Shown: piece after piece, positions 12,242-21,598 of the stretch | How positions within the stretch are numbered: position 1 is the stretch's first letter | How the letters are laid out: the number at the start of each line of letters is the position of its first letter | Assembly: GCA_015698045.1 (NCBI GenBank) | Contig: BLAL01000197.1 | Span: 434,001-498,000, forward strand | From: Rhizophagus clarus | Taxonomy: Eukaryota; Glomeromycota; Glomeromycetes; Glomerales; Glomeraceae | Direction of reading: 5' to 3' | DNA length: 64,000 nucleotides | The notes under the pieces: model-generated | Told to the model about the DNA's origin: nothing | Database searches by the model: none | What the model saw: only the letters and a program-made list of their open reading frames with translations | Made by a program: the position numbers and the translations under genes

Positions 12242-13082
12242 TTATTAAATCCTAAAATAAAATAAAATAAAATATAATATATTATGAAAATTTTATCCTA
12301 TTAAACTAACTATTGCAAACCAAAATTAAAAGAAACTTGGATTTCTTAGAGAAACATTAGCAGTTAGTACTATTTCTGTTGATGTTACTTTAAGAAATTT
12401 AAAGTCACCAGAAGCACTTAGTCCAAAGAAATAACCTATTCTTTCAAAATAAATGAAAAAAACATTAGTACGTTTCTTTAACTCAATTATACCAACACTT
12501 CCCTATTTACCTATAATTCTGGGTTCGTTGAGTCAGATAACCTAAAAAACAAAAAAATAAAAAATAAAAAATAAGAACGTTTCTTTGACCCAATTGGAAG
12601 CCAAAATCCACTAACAAGATACCAGATATGGCAAATTGGCAATGTTTAATGAATATAAAACTATCTTTTTGAGGATAAGTGCAAAGATTCCGCCTCATCT
12701 TTATTCTTGTATTTTTCGACAAAGTGTCCGGGACAGTAAAATATCCAGACACAAACGCGGACTGTCCCGTCCCGGACGTCCAAAGTCTGCGTCCATGTCC
12801 CATGACAACACTGACTTACTCCTATGCAGGAGTCTGAATATTAGCAAAAGAACAATACAAAGAATAGGAAATTTAATTAATTAAATCAGATAAGAGCTTC
12901 TTAATCTTTAATACTTAAATTAATTAAAGACATAATTTCATACGATTAGCTTTGATTAGTCTTAAATGCGTGAATTTTCGTGAAAAATTTCACCTTTAGG
13001 GAATAATATTTAAGAGATAAACTTTTTCTGATATTGTAATTAATGTAAGAAGTTTCTTTTTTAAATTGAAAATATTCAAAAG
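12242..13082. other. Intergenic, with a GTCCGGGACAG-rich scrap
   Basis: 12715-12800 holds a GC-richer stretch with GTCCGGGACAG and CTGTCCCGTCCCGGAC, complementary to each other, probably a decayed transposon end. No gene is supported. Confidence 0.4.
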
Positions 13083-13730
13083 CCCTATAAAAAATAAATG
13101 TCTGGAAAATGTTATCAAAAATGTCTGGAAAATGTCCGGAATAAATCTGATGTGTCCGGAAAATGTCCACTTTTTTGGTACATGTCTGACACACTTCTGA
13201 TACTTAAAATTTTGACATGTTCTAACTTTGTCCTGAATTCGTCCAGTATTTGTTCGGTATAAAATTTTGGACAAATTCTGGACAGTTAACCTGGACAAAT
13301 TCTGGACATAGTAAAAAAACCAGATAGACAAATTCCGGACATGAAAAAGTTCAGGACAAATTCTGGATACTATTTCCAAAAAAGGATAAATTAATTTTGT
13401 AAAAAAATGCAAAAAGCACAAAACTACATTCAAAACCTTTTCTGTCGTACTAATTAAAATTGCAGAGCAGGTAAAAATACTATATATCTATGATATAAAA
13501 ATTTTGGGTTAAGGAATAATGATGATCATCTATCCATTGATCATCTTTTGTGGCAAAATTTTACGAAAATACATTTCCAGACATTTTCAGGACAAATTCC
13601 TAATATCCCGAAAATGCAGTGTTTTCGGAACAGTTTCCGGACACACAGTGTCCAGAATTTCTGGACAATATTTTAGAATTTTTTTCCGGACATTTTCTGG
13701 ACATTATCCGGACACTTATTTTTTATAGGG
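13083..13730 (+). mobile_element. 648-bp MITE, TIR CCCTATAAAAAATAA, 3-bp target duplication AAG
   Basis: The element starts CCCTATAAAAAATAAATGTC and ends in the complement (GACACTTATTTTTTATAGGG). Flanking AAG is repeated at 13080-13082 and 13731-13733. A nearly identical copy in inverted orientation lies at 62313-62962. The interior repeats GTCCGGA/TCTGGACA motifs and contains no transposase; the reading frames in it are by-products of those repeats. A 3-bp duplication fits PIF/Harbinger- or CACTA-like mobilisation, but the family is not assigned. Confidence 0.88.
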
Positions 13731-14956
13731 AAGGTTTCGGAGAAGGTGATCTATCCTAGCCGAAATAAATCCATTGTCATGTAACCCACAATACAATAAT
13801 GATATTTATATGTATCACAAGTCACAACGTTCATTCTATGAAATGATTATTATATAAAAGTCCTCGTTCAAAATTACTAGTGCTGAATCAAATGCATACT
13901 ATGTAAGAAAAAGCTCTGCAACACATGACATCTGATCACGTAAATTACAAGTCTCTGTTAAAACTAATATTTAGTATGCTGTATTAAAAACATTCTTTAA
14001 AAGAAAAAGAAATTATTTTAATTGGCTTTATTTTATACCTGATATTGATATAAAAAATATCAAATGTTCTAAAAAAGTTTAAGAATATATAATCACTGTA
14101 CTAGAAGAATCAGTAAAAATCTTCGCTTAAGCATTCTTCCTGCGTTCAAAATTTTGAGATTTATGATTGGCTGATAATCCTAATCCATGTAACACACTCC
14201 CTACACCTTTCTTATTCACACCATTCTACTTACAACAGTATTTACAAGTAGGGCTTCTTTTGAGAGATTAAAAAATGACTAGAATATATAGATGAGCTAT
14301 GTGACTCCAGTTTAATGGTATTGATGTGCTTCTGTTTAATCATTCAGTCGGTATTGTCAATCTGAGTTCCGTAGAAAGATGTCTAGATAGTTCTAACTAG
14401 TCATAGATAATTTTTGTGTCAATTGTTTTTACAAGTTTACTTTCTATTCTCATGAAGAAAAAATTTAATTTTAAAATAAAAAAAAAGTATGCATGATTAT
14501 AGTTCTGTACCATATCTTTTAATTTCTAACCAAAAAAATCGAGATAGAAGAAAATAAATTATAAAATACAAAGATAATAAAATAATACAAATTACAAAAT
14601 AATATTTTTGAATTTGACCTTTTTAGGCATCATGTATAACGTTGTTTTCAAGGGTAAGTGACGGTTCAGTCTGTTGTGTAACTTATAGCTGAGGCTATGA
14701 TGATTTCGTTGATCGACAACTACTTCTGGCATGTTGTTCTGTGGACGATGTGTTATTCATGTGATTGATGTGCAATGCTGTACCTTGATTAATCTATGTC
14801 GCGTGCTATCATATGTTTTTCATGACATTATTGCCATTATTGTCATATACTTTATAGTGTACCATTTGGCATATTACACAATATAAAAGTGTGTTTTGGA
14901 CTAACAATAGTTTTTTTTCTAGTTTCCAATTATTTAAAATTTACTTAAAAAAAAAA
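13731..14956. other. Upstream region of the Sel1-kinase gene
   Basis: No gene seen. It is less repetitive than the surrounding intergenic DNA. The sequence just before 14957 (ATATAAAAGTGTG at about 14881 and AAAAAAAAAATG at the start) is compatible with a TATA element and an A-rich start context for the Sel1 gene. Confidence 0.45.
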
Positions 14957-15842
14957 ATGTCAAGCAATAATATAAAAGAAATTTTTGAAAAAGATTTTCA
15001 ATGGTATCAAAAAGTGGCAGAACATGGGGATGAAAAAGCAATGTATAATTTAGCCATTTATTATGAAATTGGAAAAGGAATGGAGAAGAATTTAGAAAAA
15101 GCCTTTTACTGGTATCAAAAGGCTGCAGATAATGGTGAAGAAAAAGCAATGTATAATTTAGCCATTTGTTATTATAATGGAGAAGGAACAGAGAAGAATT
15201 TAGAAAAAGCCTTTTACTGGTTACAAAAAGCAGCAGAAAATGGTCAAAAAGAAGCAATATATAATTTAGCAATTTGTTATGATAATGGAGAAGGAACAGA
15301 AAAGAATTTAGAAAAAGCCTTTTACTGGTATCAAAAGGTTGCAGAAAATGGTGATGAAGAAGCAATGTATGATTTAGCCATTTGTCATTATAATGGAAAA
15401 GGAACAGAGAAGAATTCAGAAAAAGCCTTTTATTGGTCACAAAAGGCTGCAGAAAATGGTGATAAAGAAGCAATGTATAATTTAGCCATCTGTTATTATG
15501 ATGGAGAAGGAACAGAGAAGAATTTAGAAAAAGCCTTTTATTGGTTACAAAAGGCTGCAGAAAATGGTAACAAAGAAGCAATGTATAATTTAGCCATTTA
15601 TCACTATAATGGAGAAGGAACAGAGAAGAATTTAGAAAAAGCACTTTACTGGTATCAAAAGGCTGCAGAAAATGGTGTAGAGAAAGCAATATACAATTTA
15701 GCCATTTGTTATCATAATGGAAAAGGAACAGAAAAGAATTTAGAAAAAGCTTTGTATTGGTATCAAAAGTCAGCAGAAAATGGTAATGAAGAAGCAATAT
15801 ATAAATTAGCAATTTGCTATTACAATGGAATATTGACAGAAA
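14957..15842 (+). pseudogene. 5' part of a Sel1-repeat kinase gene, cut off by the transposon
   Basis: It starts MSSNNIKEIFEKDFQWYQ and runs through about eight Sel1-like repeats of roughly 36 residues (consensus EKAFYWYQKAAENGNEEAMY then NLAICYYNGEGTEKNL). Sel1 repeats are TPR-like alpha-helical scaffolds. I prefer the ATG at 14957 (A-rich context) over an upstream GTG at 14891. The frame is intact up to the target duplication CAGAAA. It then meets a TAG two bases into the element (15845-15847), so any product of this part alone is a kinase-less Sel1 protein of about 296 residues. The rest of the gene lies at 31071-34305. Confidence 0.9.
15837..15842. repeat. Target-site duplication CAGAAA, left
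   Basis: The six bases before the left TIR equal 31065-31070. A 6-bp duplication is the known hallmark of Polinton/Maverick integration. Confidence 0.95.
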
Positions 15843-16126
15843 AGTAGTAGAGAAATGGGGTTTTTGGCACATTTCGATTACAGGGTTCCAGGATGGTTTC
15901 CTGGGTATCAAAAAATAAACACATAGCGTAAACCATTTGTAAATATACACCTGACCTTAAGGAAATCATTTTGCTTTCTTGATTGTTATTCGCTCTGTAA
16001 ACATTTGTTTCCTATATGTAAAAATAAAATTTCACTTTGGCACAAACAAGTCCGAAACCTATTTGGTTCTCATCCTGGATAACATAAATTTTTCGCATAT
16101 AATATAACCAAATTGCCTCCCTATAG

Positions 16127-16300
16127 CATGTACACAAGATAAGAAAGCAAATACTGTTCACAGTCTGCGGAGCGAAGCGGAGCATGTAAACAAGATATGA
16201 AAACAAATAGTGTTAACAGTCTGCGGAGCGAAGCGGAGCATGTACACAAGATATGGAAACAAATAGTGTTCACAGTCTGCGGAGCGAAGTGGAGCATGTA
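16127..16300. repeat. 56-bp direct repeats inside the left TIR (three units plus a part)
   Basis: Each unit carries GTCTGCGGAGCGAAGCGGAG followed by CATGTACACAAGATA. The GC-rich core (CTCCGCTTCGCTCCGC on the other strand) is itself a pair of GCTCCGC motifs around TTC. The mirror set lies at 30607-30780. They could be binding sites for an element protein, or a tandem expansion without function. Confidence 0.85.
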
Positions 16301-16367
16301 CGCAAGACAAGAAAAAAAATCATGTGATATAAATGCATACATATTGTATCCTGCCACTAGCCCGTCA

Positions 16368-16637
16368 CTAGCCCCCACTAACCTGAATTTTTGCAAGCTT
16401 CTGTCGTTGATAAAATGCTCTAGAACGATACTTGCCTGAATGTTTTTTACAAGCACCGTATTCAGAGAAAGTATTTTTAACGCATCCAGGTTGTATACAT
16501 GGATAATGTTTAGGTGAATTCCGATGGGCTTTATATCCCTTTGGATCATAGCATCTCCGATTGCACTCTTCTCCAGTCCTAAGAATATATGGACAATAAT
16601 AAAAATTCCAGGGTATCTCCTTTTTTCCGCATCCCAT
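16368..16637 (-). CDS. TIR-encoded small zinc-finger protein, left copy
   Basis: 89 residues, starting MGCGKKEIPWNFYYCPY. Cys and His are spaced as in two zinc-binding units: CPYILRTGEECNRRC with later His, then CIQPGCVKNTFSEYGACKKH. It is read outward, toward the end of the element, and starts about 96 bp from the inward-reading polymerase start, so both share a promoter region. An almost identical copy lies at 30270-30539; one visible change is Tyr here for Cys there. The function is unknown; a DNA-binding role at the element ends is a guess from the location and the fingers. Confidence 0.7.
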   Translation of the reverse strand: MGCGKKEIPWNFYYCPYILRTGEECNRRCYDPKGYKAHRNSPKHYPCIQPGCVKNTFSEYGACKKHSGKYRSRAFYQRQKLAKIQVSGG

Positions 16638-16733
16638 AGTTTCTTTTTTGAATAAATGTCTAACACTAATTATCCGAACAAAATAATTTTTATTTTAAAC
16701 TTTTTCTAACACTATATAATCTTCGAGAAAAAC
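16638..16733. promoter_or_regulatory. Two-way promoter region inside the left TIR
   Basis: 96 bp between two divergent starts. A TATATAA at 16713-16719 lies about 20 bp before the polymerase ATG. The same sequence, inverted, lies at 30174-30269 and would drive the polymerase/F-box fusion. Confidence 0.5.
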
Positions 16734-19700
16734 ATGAGCGGATTACTTGGTAGTATCACTGGCACAATAGGACGATTGTTCGGAAATCTTTTGCCAAGCT
16801 GGGGAGACCCGGCACCAGTACCACCTGAGACAGCCGAACCTCCCGAACCAGAAGAAGAGCCGGAGCCGGAGTCGGATGGGGAGAGCGACTATGAGACCGC
16901 CGATGAAGGAGATGTTTCATCAGAATCCGAATCTGAATCTGAATCCGATAATGAATCCGAAGCTGAAGAAGAAAAAATAATATTTCGAAGAATAGAAGAT
17001 CCAGCTCCAAAAAGGTTAGTAGAAACTAGAAGAATCTCTGACCAAGGCTTATGTGTCGATTATCTTGCTAATATTCCAGAAACTTACCCATATCGAGAAG
17101 ATCCCTTAGCCATGTTCGAGGATGTCGAAGATCAAATTAGTGATGTTTATAGAAGGGAATTAGCACGATTAGGAGGAGTTAAAACAAAGATAGTTCTTAT
17201 TGCTCATATGTATCAGTTTGTACAAGGAGGACGTTTTGCTCACCGAATAGATCAAGACATAGCGTTTCCAAGTGAAATTTTAGATATTATTCGCCAGGAT
17301 CGAATAAACCAAACAGTTTCACGTCAATATAATGAAATTTTAGATAAAATCGATGAAATGAAGCAAAATCAACATTCAGGCTGGATATATGAATATGGGA
17401 AAAAGATCTTTCTAGAAATAAGTGCATACCAGCCACTCCGAGGTAGTTCTCATTTTGCTTTACCAAAAATATGGGCCAAGCCTCAATTAGGGATAATTAA
17501 TCCCAAAAATACAGATAACAGATGTTTTGAAGAATGTTTGAAGGCTCATTTAGCCAGTGAAGAAGCTCGTAGACAGGGAACCAGAGCAAGAAATCTTCAT
17601 GATGTTAGTAGATTACGGCGCTTTGATAATATACTAAATTTCTCTGGTATAAATTTCCCAGCCACATTGCGGGATATAGACTTATTCGAAGAAAATAACC
17701 CCTCATTTTCAGTAAATGTATTTTATCCTGCACCCACAAAAAATGACAGAGAGCAATTAACTAGGAAGCTAGATCCACTTCGTTTATCAGAATATAATTA
17801 TCAAAGAGAACATTTAGTGGATTTAATATTATTTACCGAAGGAGAGGAAGATTTAAGAGATCGTCGTAATATTAATGAAGTCCCTCCAGGATTAAATACA
17901 CACTATTGTCTTATCAATGGAGAAAGTGGGTGGAGTCGAATTATGAGTAACTGGAATAAACATAAGGGACGAAAATATTTCTGTCGTCACTGTTGGATTG
18001 CTCCATTCACAAGATTGGATTTGCTTCAAGAGCACATAAAGCACAACTGCCATGGTCGAAATAATCCTAATGCTGGGCAAAGAGAAATCTTCCCCGAAAA
18101 GGGGATGCATATCATGAAATTCAAAAACTATGGAGCCATGGAAAATGTTCCATTTTATTTCGTTAAGGATCTAGAAGCGGATAGTGACCCAGTAGAGAAA
18201 AACGATATCAAAGAAAAGACCATTAAACTGCAAAAGCAGAAGCCTAATAGTTATGGCTATGCTCTAATGCAAACGGATGGGAAGCTAGCAAAAGAAATTG
18301 CAAGACGAACTCCAAACTCAATTGCAGAGTCATGGGAAAGTATGCAACGAGACTTGGAAGAAATTATAAAGCCGAAGTTGCGCAATCCGGAAAAAATAAA
18401 AATGACAGAGCGAGATTGGCGAACACATAAGTCTGCCATAAGATGTTACATATGTGAAGAAAGGCTACAAGAAACCCGATATAATAAAGTAAAATATTTC
18501 GATACTTCCCGAAAGTTCCTAGGCGGTGCTCATTATGGTTGTGTTAAAATTAAGTGTGAGGCTACAGAAGAAAACCTATCGGAGGCTGTATATCGTACAG
18601 AAGGTTTGTCTATAGAAGAGGAAAATACGTTCAAAAAAGCAACCAAATGCTGTTTATGTAAAATGAGTCTTCGAGCCGATATAAATGACAACAGGGTTAG
18701 AGATCATGACCATTTTACCGGGAAGTATCGTGGCCCAGCACATCGTAGATGTAATCTTCTACTCCGAATAAAGCCAGACGAAATTAAGATCCCATTGATA
18801 TATCATGGTGGGAAACATTATGACTTTCATCATGAAGTACGGGAATTGGGCCTAGTTAGTGAAGACAAAATCAAAATAATTGCGGACAATATGGAGAATT
18901 ATAAGACGATAATAATTGGCCAGATCAAATTTATAGACTCCTGTCAATTCCAGTTCCCATCATTAGAAAAAGTGGCATCAAATTTGCGTGGTCAAGAAAA
19001 GTCTCCGGAGCAATTGGCTAAATGTTTCCCGATTATGGCGCAGAGCTTACCTCAGCATTTACTCCCGATACTCACACAAAAATGTGAGTACCCATACGAA
19101 TTGAATGATCCAGATCGCTTCTCTAGAACAGAGCTCCCATCAAGAAAAGAATTTAACACAGTGCTAGGCGGACTAAATTATTGCGACCAAGGATGTAAAA
19201 AGTGTAAACACGAAATAAAGGGTAAAAAGTGTGATGGGGAATGTAAAGAAGGGGATTTAAAGGAGGTTGACGATTGTGAGCATGAAAAAATTTATACCAT
19301 CAGCCAGAAGCAATATGAACATGCGCAGAAAGTATGGGAGGAGGCAAAATGTGAAACATTCGGGGACTATCATGATTTATATCTAAGAACCGATGTTTTA
19401 TTATTAGCGGACTCAATTCAGCGGTTCCGAATGACAATGAAGGAAGTATCCGGACTAGACCCTTTGAACTATATAACATTGCCATCATTCGCATTTGATA
19501 TGGCAAAAAAGATGACCAAGGTCAAGCTTGAATTATTCCATAAAGGTCAAGAAGATATGCACGAATTCATCCAATGCTGGATGCGAGGTGGAAATTCTAT
19601 GGCTCCACGACGTTTAGCAAAAGCAAATTTTCCCGGAATGAAAGGCTATAACAAACATAAGGCAAATAAATGGCTCCTATATTTAGATGCCAATAATTTA

Positions 19701-21080
19701 TATGGATGGGCTATGTCTCAATATTTACCGACAGGAGGATTCCGGTGGCTCGACCTAGACAAATTACCTGATATTCGGTCTATTTCTCCAACTGCTAAAC
19801 GAGGTAGTGCTTGGGAAGTAAAATTAAAATATCTGGAACACCTCCACCCGTCTCATAGTGACTATCCACTCTGCCCGGAACGTCGAATAGTCAAGCGAAA
19901 TGAGCTTAGTCCATACCAAAATAACGACCTAATTGATAAACTGAGTGGTGGAAAATTCGCTGAGACAGAAAAATTGGTAGCAACATTAGAGACTAAAGAC
20001 CGGTATATTATTCATTACCGAAATCTCCAGCAATGTCTCGAACTGGGAATGGAACTCGAGCATGTTTATCGAGTATTAGAGTTTGACCAATCTCCATGGC
20101 TCGAACCATACATTACAGCCAATACGATACGACGTCGTGACGCAAAAAATGCATTCGAAAAAGATCTATGGAAATTAATGAACAATGCTGTATTCGGAAA
20201 GACTATGGAGGACGTCCGACGTCGCACACGGGTAGATTTAGTACGACCAATAGGAGAGGAACATCAACTTCGCAAAATGTTAGCAGATCCGGCACTAGTT
20301 GGTCGTAAGATATTTCATGGAAGCAATCTTATAGCAGTACATCGAAAACAGACAAATGTTGTACTAAATAAGCCAATCTATGTCGGGGCTTCGATTTTAG
20401 ATCTTAGTAAGTATTACATGTATGATTTCTGGTACAACTATATCAAGCGCAAGTATGGAGATCGTGCAAAACTATGTTATACCGATACGAACTCACTAAT
20501 TATCGAAATTGAGACAGAAGACGTCTATGCTGATATGGTTGAAGATGCAGATCTTTATGACTTTAGTGATTATCCCAAAGAGCACCCATTGCTTGAGAAA
20601 CTTCCACCAGATCAATGGGTAGATCTTCCTGATGGAACACGTGAGCTAAAAAATAAGAAAGTGATCGGCAAATGGAAAGATGAATTTGCAGGAACTCGGG
20701 CATTAAGATATGCAGGAAACCAATCAAAGTCTTATGCATTAGAAACCGAAGATGAGTATAAAAATGTACAGAAAGCTAAGGGTCTCAAAAAATCTCTCGT
20801 CAAAAAAGAGCTAACCATTGATATTTATGAGCGCTGTATTCTAGAAGGTGTGGAGGATAAGCCTCGGACTGCAAACTTCTTACGATGTGAAAGATTCGTC
20901 CCATATATAATCCGCCAGACAAAAAGGAGTATCAACCCACTTGACTCCAAGAGATGGATATTAAATGACCGGGCAACAACATGGGCAATTGGGGATTGTC
21001 GAATTCCGGCATATTTATCTGCATTGGAACAATATGGGAATGATATTCCTCAAGAAATATTGGCGGATTTGGGTTTATAA
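16734..21080 (+). CDS. polB: Family B DNA polymerase, Polinton type (motif C altered)
   Basis: 1,448 residues, slightly longer than usual for Polinton polymerases. Residues 1-56 (MSGLLGSITGTIGRLFGNLL... then Pro/Glu-rich) are encoded in the TIR; an acidic Ser/Glu stretch follows. A C2H2-like finger (YFCRHCWIAPFTR) precedes the 3'-5' exonuclease (VKDLEAD for Exo I, YHDLYLRTDVLLLAD for Exo III). Between these sits an endonuclease-VII/HNH-like Cys-His finger (KCCLCK...VRDHDHFTGKYRG...HRRCN). Polymerase motifs are A, LDANNLYG (Asp985); TPR1-type region after it; B, KLMNNAVFGK (about 1145); C, CYTDTNS. In motif C the second catalytic Asp is Asn1253 (AAC at 20490-20492), which should abolish or cripple synthesis. 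Relatives replicate DNA by protein priming. Start is the first ATG after a TATA box. Confidence 0.95.
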   Translation: MSGLLGSITGTIGRLFGNLLPSWGDPAPVPPETAEPPEPEEEPEPESDGESDYETADEGDVSSESESESESDNESEAEEEKIIFRRIEDPAPKRLVETRRISDQGLCVDYLANIPETYPYREDPLAMFEDVEDQISDVYRRELARLGGVKTKIVLIAHMYQFVQGGRFAHRIDQDIAFPSEILDIIRQDRINQTVSRQYNEILDKIDEMKQNQHSGWIYEYGKKIFLEISAYQPLRGSSHFALPKIWAKPQLGIINPKNTDNRCFEECLKAHLASEEARRQGTRARNLHDVSRLRRFDNILNFSGINFPATLRDIDLFEENNPSFSVNVFYPAPTKNDREQLTRKLDPLRLSEYNYQREHLVDLILFTEGEEDLRDRRNINEVPPGLNTHYCLINGESGWSRIMSNWNKHKGRKYFCRHCWIAPFTRLDLLQEHIKHNCHGRNNPNAGQREIFPEKGMHIMKFKNYGAMENVPFYFVKDLEADSDPVEKNDIKEKTIKLQKQKPNSYGYALMQTDGKLAKEIARRTPNSIAESWESMQRDLEEIIKPKLRNPEKIKMTERDWRTHKSAIRCYICEERLQETRYNKVKYFDTSRKFLGGAHYGCVKIKCEATEENLSEAVYRTEGLSIEEENTFKKATKCCLCKMSLRADINDNRVRDHDHFTGKYRGPAHRRCNLLLRIKPDEIKIPLIYHGGKHYDFHHEVRELGLVSEDKIKIIADNMENYKTIIIGQIKFIDSCQFQFPSLEKVASNLRGQEKSPEQLAKCFPIMAQSLPQHLLPILTQKCEYPYELNDPDRFSRTELPSRKEFNTVLGGLNYCDQGCKKCKHEIKGKKCDGECKEGDLKEVDDCEHEKIYTISQKQYEHAQKVWEEAKCETFGDYHDLYLRTDVLLLADSIQRFRMTMKEVSGLDPLNYITLPSFAFDMAKKMTKVKLELFHKGQEDMHEFIQCWMRGGNSMAPRRLAKANFPGMKGYNKHKANKWLLYLDANNLYGWAMSQYLPTGGFRWLDLDKLPDIRSISPTAKRGSAWEVKLKYLEHLHPSHSDYPLCPERRIVKRNELSPYQNNDLIDKLSGGKFAETEKLVATLETKDRYIIHYRNLQQCLELGMELEHVYRVLEFDQSPWLEPYITANTIRRRDAKNAFEKDLWKLMNNAVFGKTMEDVRRRTRVDLVRPIGEEHQLRKMLADPALVGRKIFHGSNLIAVHRKQTNVVLNKPIYVGASILDLSKYYMYDFWYNYIKRKYGDRAKLCYTDTNSLIIEIETEDVYADMVEDADLYDFSDYPKEHPLLEKLPPDQWVDLPDGTRELKNKKVIGKWKDEFAGTRALRYAGNQSKSYALETEDEYKNVQKAKGLKKSLVKKELTIDIYERCILEGVEDKPRTANFLRCERFVPYIIRQTKRSINPLDSKRWILNDRATTWAIGDCRIPAYLSALEQYGNDIPQEILADLGL

Positions 21081-21194
21081 AAGATAGGCTCAGCTATCAC
21101 ATCTAATATTATAATATTTTTTTTTCTAGAATTTTTTATTCGCAATTTAAACTAACCATTTTATTATACAGCAAAGACTTAGTGTTAGCATACA

Positions 21195-21596
21195 ATGATA
21201 GATATTATTCCAGCGAGTGATATTCCAGCGAGCCATATTTCATGGAAAAGAATTGAGGAGGCACAAATCAGAATAATAAGAGAGGCATTACGCCTTCGCT
21301 ATAAAAAAGATAGTAAGCTAGTTAGTGAATATGCTGGCTATGTAAAAAATTTGCGACAATTGGATGACCAAGAAGAATATATAAAGTCAACTGCCATCAT
21401 GCTCTTTCCGAATGAAGATGCATATAATAGAAAGATGGCTAGATATCGAAAATGGTATCAGAATAAAAAGGACCTTCTTGCTAGTATTGAAAATCTATAC
21501 AGCCTATTCTATTCAATATCTAAAGAAGAGCGACCTATGGCTGAAGAAGAAATTGACAAAACAATAGAAGAACTAATTGCAGATGAAGCCGAATAA
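21195..21596 (+). CDS. Hypothetical helical protein, 133 aa
   Basis: It starts MIDIIPASDIPASHISWKRI and is rich in charged helical sequence, ending in an acidic stretch (EEEIDKTIEELIADEAE). It contains no signal peptide, membrane segment or Cys/His motif. It follows the polymerase by 114 bp on the same strand and ends 2 bp from the stop of the convergent integrase. I do not recognise it. Position next to the polymerase and a helical, Tyr-containing composition would allow a terminal or structural protein, but nothing shows this. Confidence 0.7.
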   Translation: MIDIIPASDIPASHISWKRIEEAQIRIIREALRLRYKKDSKLVSEYAGYVKNLRQLDDQEEYIKSTAIMLFPNEDAYNRKMARYRKWYQNKKDLLASIENLYSLFYSISKEERPMAEEEIDKTIEELIADEAE

Positions 21597-21598
21597 AT

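Larger units (their letters stand above)
15843..16900 (+). repeat. Left terminal inverted repeat, 1,058 bp
   Basis: It equals the reverse complement of 30007-31064, with at least three mismatches seen (for example in the zinc-finger ORF, Tyr versus Cys, and in the 56-bp repeats). From the outside in it holds about 280 bp of unknown sequence, three 56-bp repeats, an outward-reading zinc-finger ORF, a short two-way promoter and the first 56 codons of the polymerase. Identity stops at GAGACCGC. Confidence 0.95.

Noticed and set aside
12946..13728. Frames of 69-145 codons within and next to the 648-bp MITE, and those at 62315-62974
   Set aside because: The same frames occur in both MITE copies and follow the TGTCCGGA repeats. 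There are no domains, and they cross the element ends.
14934..15950. 338-codon open frame antisense to the Sel1 repeats
   Set aside because: It mirrors the codon periodicity of the Sel1 array; the repeated FLNSSLFLLHYNNKW pattern is the complement of the repeats. Similar antisense frames lie at 31149-32627.
16121..16666. 181-codon frame overlapping the TIR zinc-finger ORF, and its mirror at 30241-30786
   Set aside because: It runs through the 56-bp tandem repeats and is in another frame of the zinc-finger ORF. The Cys/His pattern supports the 89-codon frame instead.
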